A DNA stretch of 64,000 nucleotides from Methylobacterium sp. J-026. Lineage in GTDB: Bacteria; Pseudomonadota; Alphaproteobacteria; Rhizobiales; Beijerinckiaceae. The DNA lies in the NCBI RefSeq assembly GCF_022829585.1, contig NZ_JAKSYC010000270.1:20182-84181 (forward strand). The letters run 5' to 3'. Below, one piece after another: positions 17,747 through 25,623 of this stretch (position 1 is the first letter of the stretch; every line of letters starts with the position of its first letter). The notes beneath the pieces are model-generated. The model saw nothing but the letters and a program-made list of their open reading frames with translations, had not been told where the DNA came from and made no database searches. The position numbers and the translations under genes were made by a program.

Positions 17747-18463
17747 TTAGAGATGCTTCAGACCAAAACTCTCAAGTAGAGGAAGAAGCTCGTCGCGGGC
17801 GCGCAGTCGGTGATGATGCGTAGAGTTCTGCGCCTGCATCGCATTGCCAATCCGGATCGCATCGATGATCTCACAGTGCTCGGCAACAGATGCTCCAAGC
17901 TCCCGTCGAAGCTTGAGTGTTAGCATGCGGGCGCGATGTGACTGATCGTTGATCGTCTGGATGATGCGGTTCATTCGCCCGTTCCCCGCCCGCTCGACGA
18001 GTAATCGGTGGAAACCGGCATCTGCCTGCCCCCAGGTCAGAAAGTCTCCGGTCTTCCACGCCTCGGCCATGGCCTCGGTCTGGTCGGCGAGTTCCCCACA
18101 GATGGCCGCACGCTCGGCGTCAGACCGTTCGGCGAGCAGTTCGGCCGCACGTCCTTCAACCGCGATGATGACGTCGTAGATCTCCCGCATGTCCTCCGGA
18201 GCGAGGGCACAGATCAGGACGCCGCGGCGCGGCAGCACGCGGACGAGACCGTCCTCCTGAAGGCGAATCACCGCCTCGTGGACGGGGGTGCGGCTCATCC
18301 CGAGACGCAAGGCGATCTCCTGCTCCGACGCCTGGTAGCCCGGCGTAAAGCTCGAATCCTGGATGGCCTGCTTCATTGCCAGGTAGGCGTCGTCGACCAG
18401 TGATGGTCGACGCTCAACCTCCTGATCGTCCTTTGTTTTCGCCGCTGTCCGTACCCGGTTCAT
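17747..18463 (-). CDS. GntR-family (FCD) transcriptional regulator
   Basis: 238 residues from the ATG at 18463, chosen for its GGAG site 7 bases upstream; the frame is open to 18511. The N-terminal winged helix shows the GntR pattern SEQEIALRLGMSRTPVHEA followed by a LxxDGLV segment and the wing VLPRRGVLI. The C-terminal half is the all-helical FCD ligand-binding domain with metal-type residues (D, H in HRLLVER, H in EHCEIIDAI and the HHHRLRARD end). It is divergent from the tartrate operon, whose ligand it probably senses. Agrobacterium vitis uses a LysR regulator (TtuA) for the equivalent genes, so the regulator class differs here. Confidence 0.85.
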   Translation of the reverse strand: MNRVRTAAKTKDDQEVERRPSLVDDAYLAMKQAIQDSSFTPGYQASEQEIALRLGMSRTPVHEAVIRLQEDGLVRVLPRRGVLICALAPEDMREIYDVIIAVEGRAAELLAERSDAERAAICGELADQTEAMAEAWKTGDFLTWGQADAGFHRLLVERAGNGRMNRIIQTINDQSHRARMLTLKLRRELGASVAEHCEIIDAIRIGNAMQAQNSTHHHRLRARDELLPLLESFGLKHL

Positions 18464-18497
18464 CGCACTCTCCACTGCCAACTGTCGTACCATCTTC

Positions 18498-18568
18498 CAT
18501 GCAAGCTGCAATATGAGAGTTGACAGCCTTGCACGATAATGCGCATCTCATCCCACCTTGCATGCAAG
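18498..18568. promoter_or_regulatory. Putative GntR operator region, CTTGCATGCAAG palindrome
   Basis: The divergent region contains a perfect 12-bp palindrome CTTGCATGCAAG (18557-18568), 47 bases before the ttuB start. Related half-sites occur at 18498-18505 (CATGCAAG) and 18528-18533 (CTTGCA). Spaced copies of one dyad between a GntR gene and its divergent target are the usual arrangement for autoregulation plus operon control. A TTGACA at 18520-18525 is visible, but no properly spaced -10 follows. Confidence 0.6.
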
Positions 18569-18614
18569 TTGGCGCTCAAAGACCAACGCAGGCTGGCCAT
18601 CCCAGGAGGAAACG

Positions 18615-19913
18615 ATGGACGCTTCGCTTGAGCGGGCGACCATGCGCAGGGTCGCATGGCGCCTGGTCCCCTTTATCTGCCTGCTCTACTTCATCGCCTT
18701 CATCGACCGGGTGAACATCGGGTTCGCCGCACTGACGATGAACAAGGATCTCGGCTTCTCCTCATCCGTGTTCGGGTTCGGGGCCGGCATCTTTTTCTTC
18801 GGGTATTTTCTCTTCGAGGTGCCTTCCAACATCGTCCTCGACAAGGTCGGCGCGAGACTTTGGATCGCCCGCGTGATGATCACCTGGGGGATGCTATCGG
18901 GTGCCTTCGCCTTCATCGAAGGCGAGAAAAGCTTCTATGCCCTGCGCTTCCTGCTCGGCGCGGCGGAGGCCGGCTTCTTCCCCGGCATCATCCTGTACCT
19001 GACCTATTGGTTTCCGGCCCGGTACCGCGCGGGTGTCGTCTCCCTGTTCATGGCGGCGGCTCCCGTCTCGGTGCTGATCGGCTCACCCTTGTCAGGTGCC
19101 TTGCTCGCGATGGAAGGCGTCCTCGGCCTTCACGGCTGGCAGTGGATGTTCATCATCGAGGCCATCCCCGCCGTCATCCTCGGCGTGGTCGTGCTGTTCT
19201 ACATGACGGACCGTCCCGAGAAGGCGAAGTGGCTGACCGCGGACCAGCGGACTTGGCTCGTCGCGGAGATGAACGAGGAGCACGCCCGCAAGAAGGTGGT
19301 CGCCAGCCACGGCATCCTGGCCGGCATGACCGACATCCGTGTGCTGGCACTCGCGCTCGTCTACTTCGGCACATCGGCCGGCCTCTACACGCTCGGCATC
19401 TGGGCGCCGCAGATCATCAAGAGCTTCGGGCTGTCGACGATGGCCGTCGGATTCCTCAACGGTGTGCCGCCCACCATCGCGATCGTTGCCATGATCCTCT
19501 GGGCGCGCCACTCGGACAGGACCGGTGAGCGCACCTGGCACGTCGTGATCGCTTGCCTCGTCGCCTCGGCCGGCCTGCTGCTGGCAGGCGGTGCGGCCTC
19601 GGCCGTTACGGTCGTCGCCGCGCTCAGCCTCGTCAACGTCGGCATCAGCGCGGCCAAGCCGCCGCTCTGGGCCATGCCGACGATGTTCCTGTCCGGCTCC
19701 GGAGCGGCCGTCGGCATCGCCACGATCAACTCGGTCGGCAACCTCGGCGGCTTCGTCGGTCCGTGGGCGATCGGATGGATCAAGGACCTGACCGGCAGCT
19801 TCACGGGCGGTCTCGTCTTCGTCGCGGCGCTGCTCGTCCTCTCCGCCGTCGTCACCCTCGCCGTCGCCCGCTCGGGTCGGCGCGCCGAGCCTGCCAGCGC
19901 CATCGCGCGCTGA
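18615..19913 (+). CDS. ttuB: MFS transporter, tartrate/anion:cation symporter type
   Basis: 432 residues starting at the ATG preceded by AGGAGG. Twelve membrane segments are visible. Motifs of the anion:cation symporter (ACS) family are clear: IDRVNIGFAALTMNKDLGFS after helix 1, FGYFLFEVPSNIVLDKVGAR around helix 2, and RFLLGAAEAGFFPGIILYLT near helix 4. The central loop carries DRPEKAKWL and ERTW, typical of TtuB/phthalate-type transporters. Because it heads an operon with tartrate dehydrogenase, glycerate kinase and pyruvate kinase, import of tartrate or a related hydroxy-diacid is the likely job; substrate identity is inferred from context. Confidence 0.85.
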   Translation: MDASLERATMRRVAWRLVPFICLLYFIAFIDRVNIGFAALTMNKDLGFSSSVFGFGAGIFFFGYFLFEVPSNIVLDKVGARLWIARVMITWGMLSGAFAFIEGEKSFYALRFLLGAAEAGFFPGIILYLTYWFPARYRAGVVSLFMAAAPVSVLIGSPLSGALLAMEGVLGLHGWQWMFIIEAIPAVILGVVVLFYMTDRPEKAKWLTADQRTWLVAEMNEEHARKKVVASHGILAGMTDIRVLALALVYFGTSAGLYTLGIWAPQIIKSFGLSTMAVGFLNGVPPTIAIVAMILWARHSDRTGERTWHVVIACLVASAGLLLAGGAASAVTVVAALSLVNVGISAAKPPLWAMPTMFLSGSGAAVGIATINSVGNLGGFVGPWAIGWIKDLTGSFTGGLVFVAALLVLSAVVTLAVARSGRRAEPASAIAR

Positions 19914-19959
19914 ACCCCTGCCTCGTTCCCACACCCCAACGTCCCAACGGAGACCTGTC

Positions 19960-21039
19960 ATGACCAAGACCTACAACATCGCCGCGATCCCCGCCGACGG
20001 CATCGGCGTCGAGGTCATCGCCGCCGGCATCGAGGTGCTCGACGTGCTGGCCGAGAAGGCCGGCAGCTTCACCTTCAAGTTCGACCACTTCGACTGGGGT
20101 TCGGACTACTACAAGAAGCACGGCGTGATGATGCCCGCCGACGGCCGTGACCAGATCCGCAACCATGACGCGATCTTCTTCGGCGCGGTCGGCGCGCCGG
20201 ACGTGCCCGACCACATCACCCTCTGGGGCCTGCGGCTCGCGATCTGCCAGCCCTTCGACCAGTACGCCAACGTCCGCCCGACACGCATCCTGCCCGGCAT
20301 CACCTCGCCACTGCGCAACGTCTCGGGTCCCGAGCTCGACTGGGTGATCGTGCGCGAGAACTCGGAGGGCGAGTATGCCGGCGTCGGCGGCCGGGTCCAC
20401 CAGGGCCACCCGAACGAGGTCGCCACCGACGTCTCGATGATGACCCGCTCCGGCGTCGACCGGATCATCCGCTTCGCCTTCAAGCTGGCACAGTCGCGTC
20501 CGCGCAAGCTCCTGACCGTGGTGACGAAGTCGAACGCCCAGCGTCACGCGATGGTGATGTGGGACGAGATCGCGGCCGAGGTCGCCGCCGACTTCCCCGA
20601 TGTGACCTGGGACAAGATGCTGGTCGACGCGATGACCATGCGCATGACGATGAAGCCGCAGACGCTCGACACCATCGTCGCCACCAACCTGCACGCCGAC
20701 ATCCTCTCGGACCTCGCGGCGGCGCTCGCCGGTTCGCTCGGCATCGCGCCGACCGCCAACCTCAACCCGGAGCGCACCTACCCGTCGATGTTCGAGCCGA
20801 TCCACGGGTCGGCCTTCGACATCACCGGCAAGGGCATCGCCAACCCGATCGCCACCTTCTGGACCGCCTGCCAGATGCTGGAGCACCTCGGCGAGAAGCC
20901 GGCCGCCGACCGCCTCATGCGCGCCGTCGAGCGGGTGACGGCCGATCCGCGCCTGCACACGCCGGATCTCGGCGGCAACGCCACGACCCGCATGGTGACC
21001 GACGCGGTGATCGCGGCCGTTCAAGGCGACAACGAGTAG
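19960..21039 (+). CDS. ttuC: Tartrate dehydrogenase/decarboxylase
   Basis: 359 residues with GGAG upstream. Member of the isocitrate/isopropylmalate dehydrogenase family: IPADGIGVEVIAAGIEVLD at the N-terminus, the substrate-binding loop WGLRLAICQPFDQYANVRP, ENSEGEYAGVGG, the catalytic Lys in VVTKSNAQRHAM, metal-binding Asp in VDAMTMRMTMKP and ATNLHADILSDLAA, and EPIHGSAFDITGKGIANPIA. WGLRL and NVRP are typical of tartrate dehydrogenase (TtuC/YeaU) rather than LeuB. It oxidises tartrate with NAD+ to oxaloglycolate and can decarboxylate toward glycerate, Mn2+ dependent. Second gene of the ttu operon. Confidence 0.92.
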   Translation: MTKTYNIAAIPADGIGVEVIAAGIEVLDVLAEKAGSFTFKFDHFDWGSDYYKKHGVMMPADGRDQIRNHDAIFFGAVGAPDVPDHITLWGLRLAICQPFDQYANVRPTRILPGITSPLRNVSGPELDWVIVRENSEGEYAGVGGRVHQGHPNEVATDVSMMTRSGVDRIIRFAFKLAQSRPRKLLTVVTKSNAQRHAMVMWDEIAAEVAADFPDVTWDKMLVDAMTMRMTMKPQTLDTIVATNLHADILSDLAAALAGSLGIAPTANLNPERTYPSMFEPIHGSAFDITGKGIANPIATFWTACQMLEHLGEKPAADRLMRAVERVTADPRLHTPDLGGNATTRMVTDAVIAAVQGDNE

Positions 21040-21043
21040 GGCC

Positions 21044-22303
21044 GTGGTCGAGCCCGGGGATCTCCTGCGGCAGCTATTTGCGGCTGCCGTGGCCGCGGCC
21101 GATCCGGCCGTGAGCCTTGCCCGGCATTTGCCGGAACCGCCACGAGGACGCACCGTCGTCGTCGGAGCCGGCAAGGCCGCCGCCTCGATGGCCCAGGCCG
21201 TCGAAGCGGCCTGGCAGGGCGAAATCTCCGGGCTCGTCGTCACGCGCTACGGGCACGGCGCACCCACCAAGCGGATCGAGGTGGTCGAGGCGGCCCATCC
21301 CGTTCCGGACGCCGCCGGCGAGGCCGCCGCCGGACGCATCCTCGACCTGGTCGCCGGGCTCACGCCCGATGACCTCGTCCTCTGCCTGATCTCGGGCGGC
21401 GGCTCGTCCCTGCTCTCTCGACCCGCGCCAGGCCTGACTTTGAGCGACAAGCAGGCAGTGAACCGCGCGCTCCTGAGATCCGGTGCCACCATCGGCGAGA
21501 TGAACTGCGTTCGACGGCACCTCTCGGCGATCAAGGGAGGACGTCTCGCAGCGGCCTGCCATCCGGCCAAGGTCGTGACGCTCCTGATCTCGGACACGCC
21601 CGGAGATGATCCCCTGGACATCGCTTCCGGGCCTACCGTTCCCGATCCGACCACCTGCGCGGACGCGCTGGCGATCCTCGCTCGGTACCGGATCGAAGCC
21701 CCGGCGGCCGTGCAGGCGGAGCTGGAAAGCGGTGCGGGAGAGTCGGTGAAGCCCGGGGATCCGGCCCTCGCGGCACCGGACCTGCGCATGATCGCGACGC
21801 CGCTCATGGCCCTCCGGGCCGCTGCGGCATGCGCGCAGGACGTCGGCGTCGCAGCGTGCATCCTCGGCGATGCCATCGAAGGCGAGGCGCGTGAGGTCGG
21901 CCGGGTCATGGCCGGCATCGCGCGAAGCGTTGCCGAGCATGGCCTGCCGATCTCGGCGCCCTGTGTCCTGCTCTCCGGCGGGGAGACCACCGTCACCGTG
22001 CGTGGGCAAGGGCGCGGAGGCCGCAATGTCGAGTTCCTGCTGGCACTCGGTGTCGAACTCTGTGGCCACCCCCGGGTTCACGCCCTCGCCGGTGACACGG
22101 ATGGCGTGGACGGCCTGGAGGAAGTCGCCGGAGCGGTGCTCGCACCGGATACGATAGCCCGGGCGGCCCGCCTCGGCCTCAGCTTGGATGCCAGCCTCGC
22201 CCGGAACGATGGTCACGGCTTCTTCGAGGCGCTTGGGGACGAGATCATCACCGGTCCGACCCTGACCAACGTGAACGACTTCCGCGCGATCCTGATCGTC
22301 TGA
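21044..22303 (+). CDS. ttuD: Glycerate 2-kinase (MOFRL family)
   Basis: 419 residues, starting with GTG four bases after ttuC. The N-terminal DUF4147 domain shows VVVGAGKAAASMAQAVE, a basic RYGHG loop, CLISGGGSSLLSRPAPGLTL and NCVRRHLSAIKGGRLA. The C-terminal MOFRL domain contains VLLSGGETTVTVRGQGRGGR, LAGDTDGVDG and NDFRAILI. Family members phosphorylate D-glycerate to 2-phosphoglycerate with ATP; homologues in Agrobacterium were first called hydroxypyruvate reductase (TtuD). It takes the product of TtuC into lower glycolysis. Confidence 0.9.
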   Translation: MVEPGDLLRQLFAAAVAAADPAVSLARHLPEPPRGRTVVVGAGKAAASMAQAVEAAWQGEISGLVVTRYGHGAPTKRIEVVEAAHPVPDAAGEAAAGRILDLVAGLTPDDLVLCLISGGGSSLLSRPAPGLTLSDKQAVNRALLRSGATIGEMNCVRRHLSAIKGGRLAAACHPAKVVTLLISDTPGDDPLDIASGPTVPDPTTCADALAILARYRIEAPAAVQAELESGAGESVKPGDPALAAPDLRMIATPLMALRAAAACAQDVGVAACILGDAIEGEAREVGRVMAGIARSVAEHGLPISAPCVLLSGGETTVTVRGQGRGGRNVEFLLALGVELCGHPRVHALAGDTDGVDGLEEVAGAVLAPDTIARAARLGLSLDASLARNDGHGFFEALGDEIITGPTLTNVNDFRAILIV

Positions 22304-22341
22304 CCCACTCTTGCAGAGGCGGCCTTCGGGCCGAGCCCATC

Positions 22342-23754
22342 ATGCGCCGTCACCGCTACGCCAAGATCGTCGCCACCGTCGGACCGGCCTCGTCCTCGCC
22401 CGAGATGCTGAAGGCCCTGTTCCTGGCCGGCGTCGATACCTTCCGCCTCAACTTCAGCCACGGCCTCCAGGCCGACCACGCCCGGGTCCATGCCGCCATC
22501 CGCGCCCTGGAGAGCGAGGTCGGCCGACCGATCGGCATCCTGCAGGATCTGCAGGGCCCCAAGATCCGTGTCGGGACCGTCCTGGGTGGCCGCCTCGACC
22601 TTATCGCCGGCGAGCGGGTGCGCTTCGTCCTGCAAGGCGCCGAGGGGGCCAAAGATGCGATCCCACTGCATCACCCGGAGATCTTCGCCGCCGTCGTGCC
22701 CGGCCAGGACCTGCTCATCGACGACGGGCGCGTGCGGGTGCGCGTTACTGGCATCGAGGCCGCGGCGATCGAGGCCGAGGTGATCACCGCCGGCGCGATC
22801 TCGAACCGCAAGGGCGTAAACCTGCCGGGCACGCTCCTCGACGTCTCGCCGCTCACACCCAAGGACCGCGCCGATCTCGCCTTCGGCCTCGAACTCGGGG
22901 TGGACTGGGTGGCGCTCTCATTCGTGCAGAAGCCCTCCGACGTCATCGAGGCGCGCGGGTTGATCGGGGACCGGGCCGGCATCATGACCAAGGTCGAGAA
23001 GCCCCAGGCCCTGGAGCGCATCGACGACATCATCCGCCTGTCCGACGCGGTGATGGTGGCGCGCGGCGACCTCGGGGTTGAGATCCCGCACGAGGACGTG
23101 CCCGGGCGGCAGAAGGAGCTGATCCGCGCCTGCCGGCTCGCGGTGAAGCCCGTGGTGGTGGCGACCCAAATGCTCGATTCGATGGTCTCGGCCCCGACAC
23201 CGACCCGCGCCGAGGCCTCGGATGTGGCCACCGCCATCTACGACGGGGCGGACGCGGTGATGCTGTCGGCCGAATCCGCCACGGGGCAGTACCCGGTCGA
23301 GACGGTGGCGATGATGGATCGCATCATCCGTAGCGTGGAAGGCCACAAGCTCTACCGCTCGATCATCGCGGCCACCAGCCCCGGCGAAGAGGAGACGCCG
23401 CCCCACGCGGTTGCGACGGCCACAGCCACGCTCGCCGAGGCCGTCCACGCCACCGCGATCGTCACCTACACCGCGAGCGGCACGACGGCTGCCCGCGTCG
23501 CGCGCAAGCGTCCCGCGGTGCCGATCCTGGCTTTAACGCCGAACCTTGATACCTCACGCCGCCTCTGCCTGCTCTGGGGAGCCCACAGCGTGCACACGGA
23601 CGACGTCGACTCATACGAGGAGATGACGGCCAAGGCCTGCCGTCACGCTCAGGAGGAGGGCTTTGCCAAGCCCAACGACGCGATCGTCACGGCGGCCGGC
23701 ATTCCGTTTCACACCACCGGCAACACCAACAACATCCGGCTGATCCAGATCTGA
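22342..23754 (+). CDS. ttuE: Pyruvate kinase
   Basis: 470 residues, a full-length PK. Visible motifs: KIVATVGPASSSPEMLKALF, FRLNFSHG, the active-site signature IMTKVEKPQALERIDDII with catalytic Lys, VMVARGDLGVEIPHEDVP, and ATQMLDSMV...PTPTRAEASDVATAI. The C-terminal allosteric domain has TYTASGTTAARVARKRP and VPILALTPN. It converts phosphoenolpyruvate and ADP to pyruvate and ATP. Following ttuB-ttuC-ttuD in order, it matches TtuE of Agrobacterium vitis, a pyruvate kinase dedicated to tartrate growth; a housekeeping pyk may exist elsewhere. Confidence 0.92.
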   Translation: MRRHRYAKIVATVGPASSSPEMLKALFLAGVDTFRLNFSHGLQADHARVHAAIRALESEVGRPIGILQDLQGPKIRVGTVLGGRLDLIAGERVRFVLQGAEGAKDAIPLHHPEIFAAVVPGQDLLIDDGRVRVRVTGIEAAAIEAEVITAGAISNRKGVNLPGTLLDVSPLTPKDRADLAFGLELGVDWVALSFVQKPSDVIEARGLIGDRAGIMTKVEKPQALERIDDIIRLSDAVMVARGDLGVEIPHEDVPGRQKELIRACRLAVKPVVVATQMLDSMVSAPTPTRAEASDVATAIYDGADAVMLSAESATGQYPVETVAMMDRIIRSVEGHKLYRSIIAATSPGEEETPPHAVATATATLAEAVHATAIVTYTASGTTAARVARKRPAVPILALTPNLDTSRRLCLLWGAHSVHTDDVDSYEEMTAKACRHAQEEGFAKPNDAIVTAAGIPFHTTGNTNNIRLIQI

Positions 23755-23849
23755 ACCGAGTCCCGGTGCATGACGCCTATCGATCTTGCACATCACGCGT
23801 GTTTCGAGATCGCGCTTGTTGATCAGGCCCAGACACCGCGGCGCGAGCG

Positions 23850-24605
23850 CTACGTAAGGTTTAAACCTCCATCCGAGAGAAGAATCTCCCCAGTGAGGTA
23901 GTCCGACGCCACCAGCAATGCGACGGCCTGGGCGATGTCTTCCGGCTTGGCAGCCCGGCGCATGGGCGACCGCTCCCGCCAAAGCGCCTGGGCTGCAGTC
24001 CAATCGGCTGTCAAGGGTGTATCGACCAACCCGGGAGCGACGGCATTCACCCGAATGTCCGGAGCCAACGATACGGCGAGCAGCCGGGTCATGTGGTTCA
24101 ACGCTGCCTTCGATGCAGCATAGGGGATCGATGCACCCTTGGGTCTAACCCCGGCGTGCGAACTGACATTGACGACACAGGCTGGACGACCTCGCCGCGC
24201 GGCGTCCCGCAATGCGGTCTCGGCTTCCGCCACGAGGCGAAACGGCGCCACCACGTTGACCTCGTGCAACGCGTGCCAGACCGCCGGCGAGGCGGCCTTA
24301 AGGTCGGCGTGAGGGATGACCTGGCTGATGCCTGCGTTGTTGACCAACACATCAAGGCGGCCCCACCGGGCGATGGCGTGCTGCACCAGCCGGACCCTGT
24401 CGGCGTCATCGGCGAGATCGGCCTGGATGTATGCGGCCTTCCCGAGTTCGGCGGCTAGAGCGTGTCCCGCCTCCGCGGAATTGCGCGAGTGCAACACGAC
24501 CGCGTAGCCATCGCCGGACAACCGACGAGCTATTGCCGCCCCAATGCCGGACGTGGACCCGGTCACGAGGGCGACGGGCGGCTCATCATCGGGGACTTTG
24601 CTCAA
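23850..24605 (-). CDS. SDR-family oxidoreductase
   Basis: 251 residues, a classical short-chain dehydrogenase/reductase. The cofactor loop is TGSTSGIGAAIARRL (residues 16-30), followed by LHSRNSA (favouring NADP(H)), DVLVNNAGIS, the catalytic Ser in VVNVSSHAG, and YAASKAAL with catalytic Tyr and Lys. The C-terminus DYLTGEILLSDGG is typical of FabG-like members. Convergent with the tartrate operon and divergent from the metal cluster, so its substrate is not indicated by context. Confidence 0.9.
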   Translation of the reverse strand: MSKVPDDEPPVALVTGSTSGIGAAIARRLSGDGYAVVLHSRNSAEAGHALAAELGKAAYIQADLADDADRVRLVQHAIARWGRLDVLVNNAGISQVIPHADLKAASPAVWHALHEVNVVAPFRLVAEAETALRDAARRGRPACVVNVSSHAGVRPKGASIPYAASKAALNHMTRLLAVSLAPDIRVNAVAPGLVDTPLTADWTAAQALWRERSPMRRAAKPEDIAQAVALLVASDYLTGEILLSDGGLNLT

Positions 24606-24731
24606 GGACTATCCTCCATTCTGCGGCCATACGGACTCAGACCCGATGGCGAACGCGCGATGGCCGAAATAGCTCGACGCACGGCGCCGTGGTTGGCATC
24701 AGATGCCCTGTCCCTTCCTCGCCGACATGCG

Positions 24732-25145
24732 ATGTGGCATCCTCCGTCCGTGACCTTCTGGCTCGCCCTTCGGCGGCTGCTCCCGCTCCTGGCGGTGCTC
24801 GGCCTCGCCCTCGCGCCGGTGACCGCCTCCGCGGCCGCCGCGGGCATCCGCGCGCCGACGGCCGTTCAGGGTCACGCCATGGCGATGCCCGACGAGGCCA
24901 TGGACGACATGGCCGGGATGGCCATGGACGAGATGCCGTGCTGCCCCAAGGAGCGGCCGGACATGCCCGACTGCTCGAAGGGCTGCCCGCTGATGGCGCT
25001 CTGCCTGGCGAAGGTCGTCACCGGCCTGCCGGTCGCCGTCGGACTTCCGGGCCGCGTTGCCGGCGTCGAGGGGCCGATTTGGGGCGTCACCGCCTCCTTC
25101 GACAGCCTGTCGCAAGGACCACCCACCGAGCCTCCCCGAGCCTGA
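24732..25145 (+). CDS. Secreted Met/Asp/Cys-rich metal-binding protein
   Basis: 137 residues from ATG 24732 (an alternative GTG is at 24750). The N-terminus is a signal peptide, with hydrophobic LPLLAVLGLALAPVTASAAA. The mature part has an acidic Met-rich segment (AMDDMAGMAMDEMP) followed by CCPKERPDMPDCSKGCPLMA, four cysteines and several methionines arranged like soft-metal ligands. It is the first gene of the run leading to a Cus-type efflux pump, so periplasmic Cu/Ag capture or delivery is the likely role (inference). The longer open frame upstream is not used. Confidence 0.7.
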   Translation: MWHPPSVTFWLALRRLLPLLAVLGLALAPVTASAAAAGIRAPTAVQGHAMAMPDEAMDDMAGMAMDEMPCCPKERPDMPDCSKGCPLMALCLAKVVTGLPVAVGLPGRVAGVEGPIWGVTASFDSLSQGPPTEPPRA

Positions 25146-25227
25146 ATTCGATGCCGCCGGCGCCTGCGCCGGCCGATCCCGCGCGCCTGAAGGCCCGGGT
25201 CCCATCGTTTTCAGGAGATCATCCACC

Positions 25228-25623
25228 GTGTCCAAGACATCGTTTTCGCGCGCCCTCACGGCTGCGCTGCTCGGCCTCGCCCTGACCACCGCGGCCCGGG
25301 CCGACACCAAGGACTACGAGTTCCAACTGGTGAAGGACGAGGCCAGGCAGGGCGAGGCCATCCTCGACGTCCGCCTCGTCGACAAGCGCACGTCCAAGCC
25401 CGTGCCGAACGCCGTCATCTTCGCCAAGCGCATCGACATGGCGCCCGACAGCATGGAGGAGATGACCTCCAGGATCGAGCAGATGCCGTCGCCGGAGCCG
25501 GGCGTCTACCGGTTCAAGGCGAAGCTGACGATGGCCGGCGGCTGGCGCCTCTCGCTCGGGGCCAAGGTGCAGGGCGAGACCGGCACCGTCGAGAACAGGC
25601 TGGTGTTCAAGGCCACCAAGTGA
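25228..25623 (+). CDS. FixH-like periplasmic protein of the Cus operon
   Basis: 131 residues from a GTG with AGGAG about 10 bases upstream. A signal peptide (SFSRALTAALLGLALTTAARA) precedes a beta-sandwich of about 105 residues: KDYEFQLVKDEARQGEAILD, a basic/acidic loop, and the C-terminal pattern GVYRFKAKLTMAGGWRLSLG, which matches FixH/YtkA-like domains. Such proteins commonly accompany copper-handling or RND genes. Its stop overlaps the start of the adaptor gene (GTGA), so they are cotranslated. Confidence 0.75.
   Translation: MSKTSFSRALTAALLGLALTTAARADTKDYEFQLVKDEARQGEAILDVRLVDKRTSKPVPNAVIFAKRIDMAPDSMEEMTSRIEQMPSPEPGVYRFKAKLTMAGGWRLSLGAKVQGETGTVENRLVFKATK

Noticed and set aside
18520..18540. 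TTGACA and GATAAT as a sigma-70 promoter for ttuB
   Set aside because: Only nine bases separate the two boxes, far below the usual 16-18.
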